From Pseudonocardiales bacterium (GTDB lineage: Bacteria; Actinomycetota; Actinomycetes; Mycobacteriales; QHCD01): a DNA stretch of 64,000 nt. The position numbers and the translations under genes are program-made. The stretch is taken from contig QHCD01000053.1 of NCBI GenBank assembly GCA_003244255.1, forward strand, positions 17,862 to 81,861, read 5' to 3'. This document shows positions 27,069-34,936 of this stretch, piece by piece. The first letter of the stretch is position 1; the number at the start of each line of letters is the position of its first letter. The notes below the pieces were generated by a model. It was not told the DNA's origin, made no database searches, and was given only the letters and a program-made list of their open reading frames with translations.

Positions 27069-28313
27069 GTGAGGGTGCTCGTCGTCGGGTCCGGGGCGAG
27101 GGAGCATGCGCTCTGCCTCGCGCTGGCCCGTGACACCGCCGTCGACGATCTGATCTGCGCGCCGGGAAACCCTGGTACCGAAGCCATTGCGCGATCGGCG
27201 GTGCTTGACGTCCGCGACCCTGACGGCCTTGCGGGGCTGGCTGCCGAACTGGGCGCGGATCTGGTCGTGATCGGCCCCGAGCTGCCGCTGGTCGCCGGCG
27301 CGGCGGACGCCGTCCGCGCGGCCGGCATCGCCTGCTTCGGGCCTTCGGCCGCGGCGGCCCGCCTCGAGGGTTCGAAGGCGTTTGCGAAAGGGGTGATGAG
27401 CGCGGCCGGCGTGCCGACGGCGGCCGCGCGCCTGTGTGAGACGCCGGAATCCGCGGCGGCCGCGCTGGCGGAGTTCGGCCGGCCGTATGTGGTCAAGGCC
27501 GATGGCCTCGCCGCCGGCAAGGGCGTCGTGGTCACCGATGACCGCGACGCGGCGTTGGCACACGCGGCCGAGTGCGGACGAGTGGTCATCGAGCAGTTCC
27601 TCGACGGCCCTGAGGTGTCGATGTTCTGCGTCACGGATGGGACGGCCATCGTCCCGCTGCTGCCGGCGCAGGACTTCAAACGCCTGCAGGACGGCGATTG
27701 CGGCCCCAACACCGGTGGCATGGGTGCCTACTGTCCGCTGCCCTGGCTGCCGGCCGGCTTCGTCGACGATGCCGTCGCGCGCATCGCCCGGCCGACGATC
27801 ACCGAACTCTCCCGCCGCGGTATCCCGTTCGTCGGGCTGCTCTACGTCGGCCTCGCCCTGACCAGCGACGGACCGAAGGTGGTCGAATTCAACGCGCGGT
27901 TCGGCGACCCGGAGACGCAGGTCGTGCTGGCGCTGCTGGAGACACCGCTCGCCGGCCTGCTCCAAGCCGCGGCAACGCGACGGCTCGCCTACCATCCGGC
28001 GCTGCGCTGGCGTTCCGGGGCCGCCGTCACGGTGGTGCTCGCGGCCGACGGCTATCCGGCGTCACCGCGATCCGGCGCCGACGTCGGCGGTGGCGACCTG
28101 CCCGGTGTGCTGCACGCCGGAACGCGGCGACGCGCCGACGGCCGCCTGGTCAGCGCCGGCGGCCGGGTGCTCTCGGCGACGGCGACGGGCGCCGATCTGG
28201 CCGCGGCCCGGTCGGCGGCATACGACGTCGTCGACCGTATTAGCTTTGCTGGCATGCAGTTCCGACGCGACATCGCGCTGGCCGCGAGTGGGGCTCTGGC
28301 GTCGCGTGCCTGA
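27069..28313 (+). CDS. purD: Phosphoribosylamine-glycine ligase
   Basis: PurD (GAR synthetase) joins 5-phosphoribosylamine and glycine using ATP. The 414-residue ATP-grasp enzyme starts at GTG 27069 with 'MRVLVVGSGAREHAL'. It has 'VKADGLAAGKGVVV' (ATP-binding loop), the signature 'GDCGPNTGGMGAYCP', and 'EFNARFGDPETQ' (metal-binding). It is the first gene of the purD-purB-selB-purC run; purB begins 8 bases inside its end. A hairpin sits immediately before the start codon. Confidence 0.97.
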   Translation: MRVLVVGSGAREHALCLALARDTAVDDLICAPGNPGTEAIARSAVLDVRDPDGLAGLAAELGADLVVIGPELPLVAGAADAVRAAGIACFGPSAAAARLEGSKAFAKGVMSAAGVPTAAARLCETPESAAAALAEFGRPYVVKADGLAAGKGVVVTDDRDAALAHAAECGRVVIEQFLDGPEVSMFCVTDGTAIVPLLPAQDFKRLQDGDCGPNTGGMGAYCPLPWLPAGFVDDAVARIARPTITELSRRGIPFVGLLYVGLALTSDGPKVVEFNARFGDPETQVVLALLETPLAGLLQAAATRRLAYHPALRWRSGAAVTVVLAADGYPASPRSGADVGGGDLPGVLHAGTRRRADGRLVSAGGRVLSATATGADLAAARSAAYDVVDRISFAGMQFRRDIALAASGALASRA

Positions 28314-29730
28314 GATCCCGAATGTTCTCGCCGCGCGCTATGCCTCGCCCGGCTTGATCGCCATCTGGTCGCCGACGGCGAAGATCGTCGCCGAGCGACG
28401 GTTGTGGCTCGCCGTGCTGTCCGCACAGCGCGATCTCGGCATCGACGTGCCGGACGGCGTACTAGAGAACTACGGGCGGGTCGTCGAGCAGGTCGACCTC
28501 TCCTCGATCGCCGAGCGGGAACGGCTCACCCGACACGACGTCAAGGCGCGGATCGAGGAGTTCAACGCGCTGGCGGGACACGAGCACGTCCACAAGGGAC
28601 TGACCAGCCGCGACCTGACCGAGAACGTCGAGCAGATGCAGATCCGGCGGTCCCTCGAGCACGTGCGCGATCGGGTCGTGGCGGTACTCGCCCGGCTGGC
28701 GGGGATCGCGGCCGAGAATGCCGAGCTGGTGGTCGCCGGCCGGTCTCACAACGTGCCGGCGCAGGCAACCACGATCGGCAAGCGATTTGCCAGCGCGGCG
28801 GATGAGATGCTGGTGGCATTCGAGCGATGCGAGAACCTGCTCGCGCGGTATCCGCTGCGCGGCATCAAGGGGCCGGTCGGCACCGCGCAGGACATGCTCG
28901 ACCTGCTCGACGCCGACGCCGGGAAGCTCACCGACCTCGAGCACCGGATCGCCGCGCACCTCGGCTTCGAGCGCACGCTGTCCAGCGTCGGACAGGTCTA
29001 TCCGCGATCGCTGGACTACGACGTCGTCAGCGCGCTCGTCCAACTCGCCGCCGCGCCCGCGAGCCTCGCGACGACGATCAGGCTGATGGCCGGTGCGGAG
29101 CTCGCCACCGAGGGCTTCCGGCCCGGCCAGGTCGGATCGTCGGCGATGCCGCACAAGATGAACAGCCGCTCGTGCGAGCGGGTGTGCGGCCTCGCCGTCG
29201 TGCTGCGCGGATACGCCTCGATGGTGGGCGAGCTCGCCGGCGCGCAATGGAACGAGGGCGACGTCTCCGACTCCGTCGTCCGCCGGGTCGCACTGCCGGA
29301 TGCGTTCTTCGCCTTCGACGGGCTCATCGAAACCTTCCTCACCGTGCTGGACGAATTCGGGGTGTATCCCGCCGTCGTCGCCCGCGAGCTCGACCGCTAC
29401 CTGCCGTTTCTCGCCACCACGAAGGTGCTGATGGCGGCGATCCGAGCGGGCGTCGGCCGGGAGATCGCACACGAGGCGATCCGCGAGCACGCCGTCGCCG
29501 TTGCGCTGGCGATGCGCGAGCAGGGCACGGTGGCGAACGACCTGATCCCACGGCTGGCTGGCGATGCCCGCTTGCGGCTGTCGGCCTCGGTGCTGGATTC
29601 GCTGCTGGCGCAGCCGATGTCGTTCACCGGCGCGGCGCGTGCACAGGTCGTCGATGTCGTTGCCGCCGTCGAAAAGGTGGTGGCGCTCCATCCCGGTGCG
29701 GCGGCCTACTCGCCAGGTCCGATCCTGTGA
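28306..29730 (+). CDS. purB: Adenylosuccinate lyase
   Basis: PurB releases fumarate twice in purine synthesis, from SAICAR and from adenylosuccinate. The 474-residue protein starts at GTG 28306, giving 'MPEIPNVLAARYASPGLIAIWSP', and overlaps purD by 8 bases. It has 'TSRDLTENVEQMQ' (substrate loop with catalytic residues), 'GRSHNVPAQATTIGKRF' and the superfamily signature 'GSSAMPHKMNSRSCE' with the mobile catalytic Ser. The longer open frame upstream is only a purD shadow. Its stop overlaps the selB start (GTGA). Confidence 0.97.
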   Translation: MPEIPNVLAARYASPGLIAIWSPTAKIVAERRLWLAVLSAQRDLGIDVPDGVLENYGRVVEQVDLSSIAERERLTRHDVKARIEEFNALAGHEHVHKGLTSRDLTENVEQMQIRRSLEHVRDRVVAVLARLAGIAAENAELVVAGRSHNVPAQATTIGKRFASAADEMLVAFERCENLLARYPLRGIKGPVGTAQDMLDLLDADAGKLTDLEHRIAAHLGFERTLSSVGQVYPRSLDYDVVSALVQLAAAPASLATTIRLMAGAELATEGFRPGQVGSSAMPHKMNSRSCERVCGLAVVLRGYASMVGELAGAQWNEGDVSDSVVRRVALPDAFFAFDGLIETFLTVLDEFGVYPAVVARELDRYLPFLATTKVLMAAIRAGVGREIAHEAIREHAVAVALAMREQGTVANDLIPRLAGDARLRLSASVLDSLLAQPMSFTGAARAQVVDVVAAVEKVVALHPGAAAYSPGPIL

Positions 29731-31649
29731 CCGCAGCCGAGCCGATCCAGCCGGTCAACGCCGCCGGCGCGCCGCCGACACAGGTGATCTGCACGGCCGG
29801 ACACGTCGACCACGGAAAGTCGGCGCTGATCCGCGCGCTCACCGGCACGGAACCCGATCGCTTCGAGGAGGAACGGCGACGCGGGCTCACCATCGACCTG
29901 GGATTCGGCTGGCTGGACTCGCCGTGCACGGCCGACGGACGGACCGTCCGACTGGCCTTCGTCGACCTGCCCGGACACAGTCGGTTCATCGGCAACATGC
30001 TGGCCGGGGCCGGCCCCTCGCCCGCGTGCCTGTTCGTCGTCGCGGCCGACGAGGGATGGATGCCGCAGAGCCAGGAGCACGCCGAAATCCTTACCCTGCT
30101 GGGAATCCGGCGTGCCGTCGTAGCGATCACCAAGGCCGATCTGGTGGACGGCGACACACTCGATCTGGCGGTCGAGCTGGTGCGCGCCGAACTCGCGACG
30201 ACGAGCTTCGCCGACGCGCCGATCGTCGCCGCGAGCGCCCGGACCGGCGAGGGGCTCGACCAACTGACGGCCACGCTCGGCACGCTCGTGCATGTCAGCC
30301 CGGACGAGGGCCGGCCGCGGCTCTGGGTCGACCGGTCGTTCTCGATCCGCGGCTCCGGCACGGTCGTCACCGGAACGCTCGCCGGCGGGTTCCTGTCGGC
30401 CGACGACGACGTCGTCCTCGCGCCCTACGGCCGTCCCATTCGCATCCGCGGCATGCGCAGCCAGCAGGAGACGATCACGGTCGCGCCGCCGGGCAGCCGG
30501 GTCGCCGTCAACCTCAGCGGTACGCCGGCGGCGGACATCGTGCGCGGCGACGCGATCGTGCTCGACGGGCAGTGGACCGAGACGGCCTGCTTCGATGCCG
30601 AGCTGGTTGCCTTACCCGGCCGGTCGATCCAGCGGCGCGGCGCCTGGCAGCTCTGCGCCGGTGCCGGGGAGTGGCACGCGGCCGTCGCGCCGATCGACGG
30701 GCCGCCGGTGCGTGCCGGGCAGCCGGGCTTCGCCCGGATCGAGATCGACCGTGCGGCGCCGCTCGCGCCGGGCGATCGGTTCGTGCTGCGTGAATCCGGC
30801 CGCAGCATGACGATGGGCGGCGGCCGCGTGCTCGACGTCGTCCCGGGTCCGGCCGTGCGGGGCCGACCGCGTCGGGATCGGCGACTGCGCGAGCTGGTTG
30901 ACCTCGCCGGCGCGCTGGATGCCGGCGATCGTGCGCGCTTCGCGGCTGCACTGCTGAGTGCGCACGGAGTGATCCCCGCCGCGTCCCTCGACGGCGCCGT
31001 CGGCCGATCGCCGTCCGCTCCGCTCGCCGAAGCAGCGGGCGCCCGACTGCTCGCGCGCAGCTGGGTCGACGCGGCCACGATGGACACGTGGTCGGCGACT
31101 GCGCTCGGCGCGGTGGCCGATTATCACGCGGCGCACCCGTTTCGGCGGGCCGCGCCTGCCGACGTCGTCGCCACCGCGGTGGCCGCCGTCGGCGTCGAGA
31201 TGGCCATCGCGGAGGGGGTCGCCGCGGTGCTGATCGAGCGGGGACGCTTGGTGGCCGAATCGGGCCGGCTGCGACTGCCCGGGCACCGGGGCGCGGTCGG
31301 TGTGCCCGAGCGGGCGGAGTTCCTGCGCCTGCTCGACGACCGGCCGTTGCGGCCACCGCCGTTGGCGCAGGCGATGGTCGAGGCCGGAATCGGCCTCGAC
31401 GCCGTCCACGAGCTGATCAACGGTGGCGAGGTCGTCCTGATCGAGGACGACATCGCGATGACGGCGGCCACGATCGAGGGCGCGCACCAGCGATTGCGCC
31501 AGACCTACGACGAGGAAGGACCGCTGTCGGCCGCGCGCGCGAAGCAGATCCTGCAGACGACGCGCAAGTACGCGATGCCGCTGCTCGCCGAGCTCGATCG
31601 CCGTGGCCACACGCGCCGACGGGGCGACGTTCGTGAGGTGCTGCCCTGA
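29727..31649 (+). CDS. selB: Selenocysteine-specific elongation factor SelB
   Basis: SelB brings selenocysteinyl-tRNA to the ribosome at UGA codons followed by a SECIS hairpin. The 640-residue protein starts at GTG 29727 and has an EF-Tu-like G domain with 'GHVDHGKSALIRALTGTEPDR', 'RGLTIDLGF', 'DLPGHSRFI' and 'ITKADL'. Beta-barrel domains follow, then C-terminal winged helices that read SECIS RNA ('LQTTRKYAMPLLAELDRRGHTRRRGD'). It is embedded by GTGA overlap in the purine operon. selA, selD and tRNA-Sec were not seen in the window. It implies that the organism makes selenoproteins. Confidence 0.95.
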   Translation: MTAAEPIQPVNAAGAPPTQVICTAGHVDHGKSALIRALTGTEPDRFEEERRRGLTIDLGFGWLDSPCTADGRTVRLAFVDLPGHSRFIGNMLAGAGPSPACLFVVAADEGWMPQSQEHAEILTLLGIRRAVVAITKADLVDGDTLDLAVELVRAELATTSFADAPIVAASARTGEGLDQLTATLGTLVHVSPDEGRPRLWVDRSFSIRGSGTVVTGTLAGGFLSADDDVVLAPYGRPIRIRGMRSQQETITVAPPGSRVAVNLSGTPAADIVRGDAIVLDGQWTETACFDAELVALPGRSIQRRGAWQLCAGAGEWHAAVAPIDGPPVRAGQPGFARIEIDRAAPLAPGDRFVLRESGRSMTMGGGRVLDVVPGPAVRGRPRRDRRLRELVDLAGALDAGDRARFAAALLSAHGVIPAASLDGAVGRSPSAPLAEAAGARLLARSWVDAATMDTWSATALGAVADYHAAHPFRRAAPADVVATAVAAVGVEMAIAEGVAAVLIERGRLVAESGRLRLPGHRGAVGVPERAEFLRLLDDRPLRPPPLAQAMVEAGIGLDAVHELINGGEVVLIEDDIAMTAATIEGAHQRLRQTYDEEGPLSAARAKQILQTTRKYAMPLLAELDRRGHTRRRGDVREVLP

Positions 31650-31840
31650 GCACCGACGATGCGATCCCCGCCGGCCGAGTCGCCTTGAGCAGCGACGACG
31701 CGATCCCCGCCGGCCGAGTCGCCTTGAGCAGCGACGACGCGATCCCCGCCGTGGAGTCGCCTTGAGCAGCGACGACGCGATCCCCGCCGCGGAGTCGCCT
31801 TGAGCAGCGACGACGCGATCCCCGCCGGCCGGCCCGGACC
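31648..31840 (+). repeat. Tandem 38-39 bp repeat across the selB-purC junction
   Basis: Units begin at 31648, 31687, 31726, 31764 and 31802 (periods 39, 39, 38, 38). Each contains TGAGCAGCGACGACGCGATC with minor changes and CCCCGCC(GG)CGAGTCGCC-type ends. The first unit carries the selB stop codon and the last carries the TTG proposed as the purC start. The array therefore arose by duplication of the junction itself. It could add ribosome-loading sites or simply be a slippage minisatellite. Confidence 0.85.
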
Positions 31841-32708
31841 GGCCGGTGCGCCGGTGCTCGCCGACCTGCCGCTGGTGCACTCGGGCAAGGTGCGCGACCT
31901 CTACCAGCTGCCGGGCGACCGGCTGCTGATGGTCGCCTCTGACCGCGTATCGGCATTCGACGTCATCCTGCCGACACTGATCCCGGACAAGGGCGCGATC
32001 CTCACCCAACTCTCGCTCTGGTGGTTCGGACAGCTGGCCGACCTCGCGCCCAACCACGTCGTGTCCACCGACGTGCCGGCCGAGGTGTCCGGTCGGGCGA
32101 TCGTGTGCGAGCGCCTCGCGATGGTGCCGGTGGAGTGCGTCGCGCGGGGCTACCTCACCGGATCCGGGCTCGCCGACTACGCGGCGGGCGGCGCGGTGTG
32201 CGGCATCTCCTTGCCGGCCGGCCTGGTTGACGGCTCGCACCTGCCCGAGCCGATCTTCACGCCGACGACCAAGGCTCCGAAGGGCCGGCACGACACCGCG
32301 ATGACCTACGCCGACGTCGTCGAAGCTGTCGGCGCCGAGCTCGCGGCCGAACTTCGCCGGCTCACCCTGGCCGTCTACGATCGTGGCGTCGCCGCCGCGG
32401 CCGCCGCCGGAGTCCTGCTCGCCGACACGAAGGTCGAGATGGGGCGCCGCGCCGATGGCACGCTGGTGCTCGCCGACGAGCTGCTGACCCCGGATTCGTC
32501 CCGGTTCTGGCCGGCTGCGAGTTGGCGGCCGGGCGGGCCACAGCCGTCCTATGACAAGCAGTTCGTGCGCGACTGGCTGCTGACGTCTTCGGGCTGGCGA
32601 CGCGACTCCGGCGAACCCCCGCCGCCGCTGCCGGATCAGATCGTCGAGGCGACGCGGGCCAGATACGTCCAGGCCTACGAACGGCTGACCGGCGACTCCT
32701 GGCGCTGA
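31800..32708 (+). CDS. purC: Phosphoribosylaminoimidazole-succinocarboxamide synthase
   Basis: PurC joins CAIR and aspartate with ATP to form SAICAR. The 302-residue form starts at TTG 31800, inside the last unit of the tandem repeat. A GTG at 31854 would give a start closer to other PurC proteins. Family motifs: 'LVHSGKVRDLYQLPGDRLLMVASDRVSAFD', 'VECVARGYLTGSG', 'LADTKVEMGR' and 'DKQFVRDWL'. The catalytic body is intact. Its 3' end overlaps the convergent membrane protein gene by 34 bases. Confidence 0.96.
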   Translation: MSSDDAIPAGRPGPAGAPVLADLPLVHSGKVRDLYQLPGDRLLMVASDRVSAFDVILPTLIPDKGAILTQLSLWWFGQLADLAPNHVVSTDVPAEVSGRAIVCERLAMVPVECVARGYLTGSGLADYAAGGAVCGISLPAGLVDGSHLPEPIFTPTTKAPKGRHDTAMTYADVVEAVGAELAAELRRLTLAVYDRGVAAAAAAGVLLADTKVEMGRRADGTLVLADELLTPDSSRFWPAASWRPGGPQPSYDKQFVRDWLLTSSGWRRDSGEPPPPLPDQIVEATRARYVQAYERLTGDSWR

Positions 32709-33193
32709 GTCCGGTGGTGGTAGCGGTAGAGCACCAGCGCCGCGCCGATGAGGGCGATGAGGAACATCTGGCGACCCTGCTGGTCGAGCGGGTTCGCCGG
32801 CAGGCTGTGGGTGAACGCCGCTACCGCGCCGATGCCGACACCGGCCGCGGACAGCTTGGGCACCCGGCGCGCGACGCCGACGGCGATCAGCGGGACGGCG
32901 GCCAGCAGCATGGCACCGGCGGGCTCGTCGTAACCGACGGTCGATGCGCCCGGGCCGTAGAGGCCGACGCCGACGAAGCCGGGCGTGAAGTCCAAGGAGC
33001 CGTCGTACGGGTCGTACGTCGTATATCCCGGCACGTAGTAGCCGGGGATGTAGGTGGCGGGGGTGCGATCCCAGGCGAAGCTGAGGGAGATCACGGCGAC
33101 CACTGCGAAGCCGAGCAGCGCGAATGCCGTCGGCGTCAGTCGCCGAGCCCGCGGGGCCGGTCGCTCGACGGTCGGGGTCGCGCCGGTCATCAT
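32675..33193 (-). CDS. Hypothetical membrane protein
   Basis: A 172-residue protein with about four hydrophobic segments and an extracellular-looking loop 'DRTPATYIPGYYVPGYTTYDPYDGSLDFTPGF' between the first two. No family is recognised. It starts at ATG 33193 (or 33190), overlapping the stop of the upstream gene in an ATGATG sequence, so the two small membrane proteins are translated together. They lie reverse-oriented between purC and purS. The C-terminal tail is charged and Arg/Ser-rich. Confidence 0.75.
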   Translation of the reverse strand: MMTGATPTVERPAPRARRLTPTAFALLGFAVVAVISLSFAWDRTPATYIPGYYVPGYTTYDPYDGSLDFTPGFVGVGLYGPGASTVGYDEPAGAMLLAAVPLIAVGVARRVPKLSAAGVGIGAVAAFTHSLPANPLDQQGRQMFLIALIGAALVLYRYHHRTQRQESPVSRS

Positions 33194-33771
33194 GGCCGGC
33201 CGGGGGCGAAGTACAGGCCGAGGCAAGCAAGGAGCGTGGCCGCCGTGTAGCCGAAGCCACGGTTGCTGTCCACGTAGCCGAGGCCGATCAATAACCAGAA
33301 GGCGACCAGCCCGCCGGCTGCGATGGCGCCGGCCATCCAGGCCTGCTGCGCCGAGCGAAGGCCGACGACCGGGCCGAACACGGGCGCCAGGACACCGATG
33401 ACGCAGGCGGTGGCGAAGAGCGCCCAGGCGAGGTTGTGCTGGTACTCGTCCTGCTTCGCGACCCGGATCGCGAGCGCCAGTATCAGCGGGATCGGCGCGA
33501 TGAGCAGGGGCAGCGCCCACGGGCCGAACTGCAATCCCCCGCCGGCCGGGGCAGCGTGCTGGCCGGGGTGCGGTCCCTGCATTGATCCTGGGGGCGGGCC
33601 CGGCATTGGTCCCGTTTGCGCGCCCGGCATCGGTCCTGGTGGCGGCTGGTGGGCTCCGGGGAGCGGGCTCCAGCCACCCTGCGGGCGCGCGCCGGGGCTC
33701 GGCCGCACGCCACCCGGCGGACCACCCGGCGCGCCGTACGGTGGTCCAGGCGGCGGTGCGCTGGTGGTCAT
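33190..33771 (-). CDS. Hypothetical membrane protein with Pro/Gly-rich N-terminus
   Basis: A 193-residue protein. Residues 1-75 are almost entirely Pro, Gly, Met and Ala in 'PGPMPGAQTGPMPGPPPG'-like repeats, a disordered cytoplasmic extension common in actinobacterial envelope proteins. About four membrane helices follow ('WALPLLIAPIPLILALAI', 'LAWALFATACVIGVLAPVFG', 'AGAIAAGGLVAFWLLIGLG', 'FGYTAATLLACLGLYF'). It is coupled to the next gene by overlapping stop and start codons. Function is unknown. Confidence 0.75.
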   Translation of the reverse strand: MTTSAPPPGPPYGAPGGPPGGVRPSPGARPQGGWSPLPGAHQPPPGPMPGAQTGPMPGPPPGSMQGPHPGQHAAPAGGGLQFGPWALPLLIAPIPLILALAIRVAKQDEYQHNLAWALFATACVIGVLAPVFGPVVGLRSAQQAWMAGAIAAGGLVAFWLLIGLGYVDSNRGFGYTAATLLACLGLYFAPGRP

Positions 33772-33971
33772 CGAGCCTCCCTGAATGAGCTGGCGCTGAG
33801 ACGTTCGGCCACGCCGGTCGGTTTCAGTCCATCATCCCTGGTGCGCGTGTGTCGCGCGTTCCGTTGCCCCAACGCGCGATCTCTGCTGACCCGGCCCGGC
33901 GGCGGCCGATAGGCTGGCGAAAGGTCGCGCCCGAGCGGCCGGATCTGCCCCTCGAGTCGCCGGGAGCACCC

Positions 33972-34205
33972 GTGGCGCGTGTCGTCGTCGACGTCATGCT
34001 CAAGCCCGAGATCCTCGACCCGCAGGGTCAGGCCATCGCGCAGGCGCTGCCCCGACTCGGCTTCGGCGGGGTGGCAGACGTGCGAGCCGGCAAGCACTTC
34101 GTCCTCGACGTCGACGACGACGTCAGCGAGCAGGCCGTCCGCGAGATCGCGGACACGTTGCTCGCCAACCCGGTGATCGAGGACTTCGAGGTCCGGGCCG
34201 AATGA
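33972..34205 (+). CDS. purS: Phosphoribosylformylglycinamidine synthase subunit PurS
   Basis: PurS bridges PurQ and PurL in the FGAM synthase complex that converts FGAR to FGAM. The 77-residue protein starts at GTG 33972 ('[22 protein letters not shown]') and has the family segments '[15 protein letters not shown]' and '[15 protein letters not shown]'. Length is normal. Its stop overlaps the purQ ATG (ATGA), consistent with stoichiometric translation of the complex. Confidence 0.96.
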   Translation: MARVVVDVMLKPEILDPQGQAIAQALPRLGFGGVADVRAGKHFVLDVDDDVSEQAVREIADTLLANPVIEDFEVRAE

Positions 34206-34936
34206 CGACGGTCGGCGCACGAGTCGGCGCAAGGGTGGGCGCAAGGGTGGGCGCAAGGGTGGGCGCAAGGGTGGGCATCGTCACCTTTCCGGGATCCCTC
34301 GACGACCGGGACGCGATGCGGGCGGTGCGGGTTGCCGGCGCCGAGCCCGTCTCGCTCTGGCACGGTGACGCCGACCTGCACGACGTCGACGCCGTGATCG
34401 TGCCGGGCGGGTTCTCTTACGGTGACTACCTTCGTGCCGGCGCGATTGCCCGGTTCGCTCCGGTGATGGGCCCGCTGGTCGTTGCCGCCCGCGAGGGCAT
34501 GCCGGTGCTCGGCATCTGCAACGGGTTCCAGGTGCTCTGCGAGACGCATCTGCTGCCGGGTGCGCTGGTTCGCAACGTCGCGCAGCGGTTCATCTGCCGT
34601 GACGTTCCGCTCGTCGTCGATAATGCCGCCACCGCATGGACATCCGCCTACGAAAACGGGCAGCACATCGTGGTGCCGATCAAGAACATCGACGGCTGCT
34701 TCGTCGGATCGAAGCGGCTGCTCGACGAGCTCGAGGCGACCGGCCGCGTCGTCGTTCGGTACGCCGACGGCGCACCGAACGGTTCGATGCGCGACATCGC
34801 CGGCGTGTGCAACGAGACCGGCACGATCGTCGGCATGATGCCGCATCCCGAGCACGCGATCGACGACCTCACCGGCCCCGGCGTAGGCGGTCTCGGGTTC
34901 TTCACCTCACTCGTCTCGCGGTTGGTCGACGCGTGA
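34202..34936 (+). CDS. purQ: Phosphoribosylformylglycinamidine synthase, glutaminase subunit PurQ
   Basis: PurQ hydrolyses glutamine and passes ammonia to PurL. The 244-residue protein has the class I glutaminase nucleophile in '[11 protein letters not shown]' and the His-Glu pair in 'MMPHPEHA'. PurQ normally begins directly with 'VGIVTFPGS'; here an extra N-terminus '[13 protein letters not shown]...' of about 21 residues is encoded by a 12-bp tandem repeat. Several in-frame GTG codons (34235, 34247, 34259, 34271) are alternative starts. The stop overlaps the purL GTG. Confidence 0.96.
   Translation: MTTVGARVGARVGARVGARVGARVGIVTFPGSLDDRDAMRAVRVAGAEPVSLWHGDADLHDVDAVIVPGGFSYGDYLRAGAIARFAPVMGPLVVAAREGMPVLGICNGFQVLCETHLLPGALVRNVAQRFICRDVPLVVDNAATAWTSAYENGQHIVVPIKNIDGCFVGSKRLLDELEATGRVVVRYADGAPNGSMRDIAGVCNETGTIVGMMPHPEHAIDDLTGPGVGGLGFFTSLVSRLVDA
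34211..34270 (+). repeat. 12-bp tandem repeat at the purQ N-terminus
   Basis: Five 12-bp units; the last three are identical (GTGGGCGCAAGG) and the first two differ by one to three bases. They encode Val-Gly-Ala-Arg each time. Each of the later units supplies a GTG in frame, so unit number does not change the frame but multiplies possible starts. Confidence 0.9.

Noticed and set aside
28827..29726. N-terminal extension of the selB frame
   Set aside because: It is a shadow of purB; the GTG at 29727 overlapping the purB stop is the evident start.
31648..31840. Repeat array considered as CRISPR
   Set aside because: Units are contiguous with no unique spacers and no cas genes are nearby; it is a tandem minisatellite.
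30612..33260. 882-residue reverse open frame opposite selB-purC
   Set aside because: It runs antisense to two certain genes, is extremely Arg/Ala-rich, and shows no domain; a typical high-GC shadow.
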